Shown here: piece after piece, positions 63,065 to 64,000 of the stretch
Layout of the letters: each line of letters begins with the position of its first letter
Numbering within the stretch: the first letter of the stretch is position 1
Assembly: GCF_900167915.1 (NCBI RefSeq)
Contig: NZ_FUYM01000004.1
Coordinates: 372,001 to 436,000 of the forward strand
Length of the DNA stretch: 64,000 bases
Source: Rhizorhabdus histidinilytica
GTDB taxonomy: Bacteria > Pseudomonadota > Alphaproteobacteria > Sphingomonadales > Sphingomonadaceae
Direction of reading: 5' to 3'
Made by a program: the position numbers and the translations under genes
The notes under the pieces: model-generated
What the model saw: the letters and a program-made list of their open reading frames with translations, nothing else
Told to the model about the DNA's origin: nothing
The model's database searches: none

Positions 63065-64000
63065 TCACTTGGCCGACAGGCCGGCCAGATAGGCCTCGAT
63101 ATTGTGCGGATCGAACACGCGGCCGTCGAAGAAGCGATCGGGGCCGAGGGTCAGCGCCCCGCTGTGCGATCCGACGCCGGTCGGGGTCGCGATCGCGCCC
63201 TCCACCTTCATGCTCGCGCCCGGCATCGGCACGTCGCTGCCGGCCAGCGCGCGGCGATAGACGTCCGACCGGAATACGTCGGCGGCGCGGCGCTCGATCG
63301 TCTCGTCCTTCTCCACCATCCTCCAGCGGACGAGCTGCGAATAGATCCACAGCGCCTGGCTGCGCCACGGGAAGTTCGCCGCCTCGCGGTCGAAGATCAT
63401 GAAATCGTCGATCGCCACCGGCGCGGTGCCCGGCCGCAGCAGGAGCCTGCCTTCCAGGGCGGGCAGGATCGTCGCAGCCGGTTGACCGACATAGCTGGCC
63501 CGTGCGAGCAGCGCCGCCAGCTCGCCATGATGGGCGGGATCGTCGCACCAAGCCGCCGCCCGCGCCATCGCGCCCAGGAAGCGGTCGACCATGCCGGCAT
63601 GGCCCTCCATCCAGTCGGTGCGGAAGGCGAGGACCTTTTCCACGCCGCGCCGCCAGATCCGCGATCCCACCGCGACGATCTCCGCCAGCCCCGCCGCGAC
63701 CGCGACGCTGCTCCACGGTTCGCCCGCGATGAAGCCGTCGATCTCGCCCGACCGCAGCGCCTCGACCATCAACGACGGCGGCAGCACGCGCAGCGCCAGA
63801 TCGCGATCGGGGTCGACCCCGGCATAGCCGAGCCAATAGCGCAGCATCAGCGCATGGCTCGAATAGCGGTGGACGATGCCGACCACCGGCTTGCGGCGAT
63901 GCAGGCCGATGGCGGCCGCAAAATCATGGGCCGCACCCTCCGGATCGGCGATGCGCTTGGCGGGATCGGGATCGAGCGCCGCGGCGAACTCGGTCGACAT
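63065..64000 (-). CDS. nasS: NasS-like nitrate-binding protein (5' end beyond right edge)
   Basis: 311 codons are visible and the frame continues past the window; the Met at the edge is probably internal. The protein belongs to the NrtA/CmpA/NasS nitrate-binding family: KPVVGIVHRYSSHALMLRYWLGYAGVDPDRDLALRVLPPSLMVEALRSGEIDGFIAGEPW is the typical central part, with DRFFDGRVFDPHNIEAYL at the C-terminus. About 100-150 N-terminal residues are missing. Its position next to a cytoplasmic pathway with no ABC permease or ATPase favours NasS, the nitrate sensor that holds NasT, over a transport-binding protein. Whether it has a signal peptide cannot be seen here. Confidence 0.82.
   Translation of the reverse strand: MSTEFAAALDPDPAKRIADPEGAAHDFAAAIGLHRRKPVVGIVHRYSSHALMLRYWLGYAGVDPDRDLALRVLPPSLMVEALRSGEIDGFIAGEPWSSVAVAAGLAEIVAVGSRIWRRGVEKVLAFRTDWMEGHAGMVDRFLGAMARAAAWCDDPAHHGELAALLARASYVGQPAATILPALEGRLLLRPGTAPVAIDDFMIFDREAANFPWRSQALWIYSQLVRWRMVEKDETIERRAADVFRSDVYRRALAGSDVPMPGASMKVEGAIATPTGVGSHSGALTLGPDRFFDGRVFDPHNIEAYLAGLSAK

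Noticed and set aside
63065-64000. NasS-like gene as complete with ATG at the right edge
   Set aside because: The visible protein begins in the middle of the nitrate-binding fold, so this Met is very probably internal and the gene is cut.

Overview
The window reads as a chromosomal (or large-replicon) segment of a high-GC alphaproteobacterium, most likely a sphingomonad. The support is indirect: five TonB-dependent receptors (TBDRs) with Ala/Gln-rich signal peptides and DIIVTA-type TonB boxes, many Rieske oxygenases and aromatic-catabolic enzymes, a REP-like palindromic element of a kind I associate with sphingomonads, and a NasS/NirBD/NasA nitrate-assimilation cluster. No rRNA, tRNA, CRISPR array, transposase, integrase or phage gene was seen.

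Layout. (1) 1-1300: 5' end of a TBDR gene running off the left edge, with a TetR regulator and a palindromic candidate operator between them. (2) 1516-11546: one tightly packed plus-strand operon: TBDR, MFS importer, SDR, LeuC-like and LeuD-like aconitase-family subunits, a KKCGH lyase of the isocitrate lyase/PEP mutase family, a second SDR, a D-2-hydroxyacid dehydrogenase, then a GntR/FCD regulator. Together they look like import and breakdown of a hydroxylated or branched dicarboxylate. (3) 11759-23958: a minus operon (HIBADH-like dehydrogenase, two-subunit Rieske dioxygenase, TBDR) divergent from a VanA-type Rieske oxygenase plus GMC oxidoreductase, then LysR, cysteine hydrolase and another TBDR. 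(4) 24178-48631: a dense catabolic island with two VanA-type Rieske oxygenases, three luciferase-like flavin monooxygenases (two RutA-like near-duplicates and one NtaA/DszA-like) with a flavin reductase, HpaH/HpaI-like hydratase and aldolase, two paralogous bicupin ring-cleavage-type dioxygenases, an FAH-family hydrolase, an ornithine cyclodeaminase-like dehydrogenase, an acetoacetate decarboxylase-like protein, an amidohydrolase, a quinone-reductase-like MDR, HyuA/HyuB, a small cupin and an Asp/Glu/hydantoin racemase-like protein. Three divergent promoters and one single promoter here share a dyad of the form TTTCC-N5-GG, which suggests one regulon. (5) 48724-53843: a TBDR and a MalT-like (LAL) LuxR regulator, with G-rich MalT-box-like repeats between them. 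(6) 53868-64000: nitrate assimilation on the minus strand: NasS-like sensor (cut by the right edge), NarK-type transporter, outer-membrane porin, NirB, NirD, NasA and CobA. Terminator-like hairpins lie in the leaders of both the transporter gene and nirB, as expected for NasT-type antitermination.

How the genes work together: each catabolic block pairs an outer-membrane receptor with oxygenases or lyases and a local regulator. Electron-transfer partners for the four Rieske oxygenases are missing from the window and must come from elsewhere. The substrates of blocks 2-4 cannot be read from sequence alone; the pathway ideas given are inferences.
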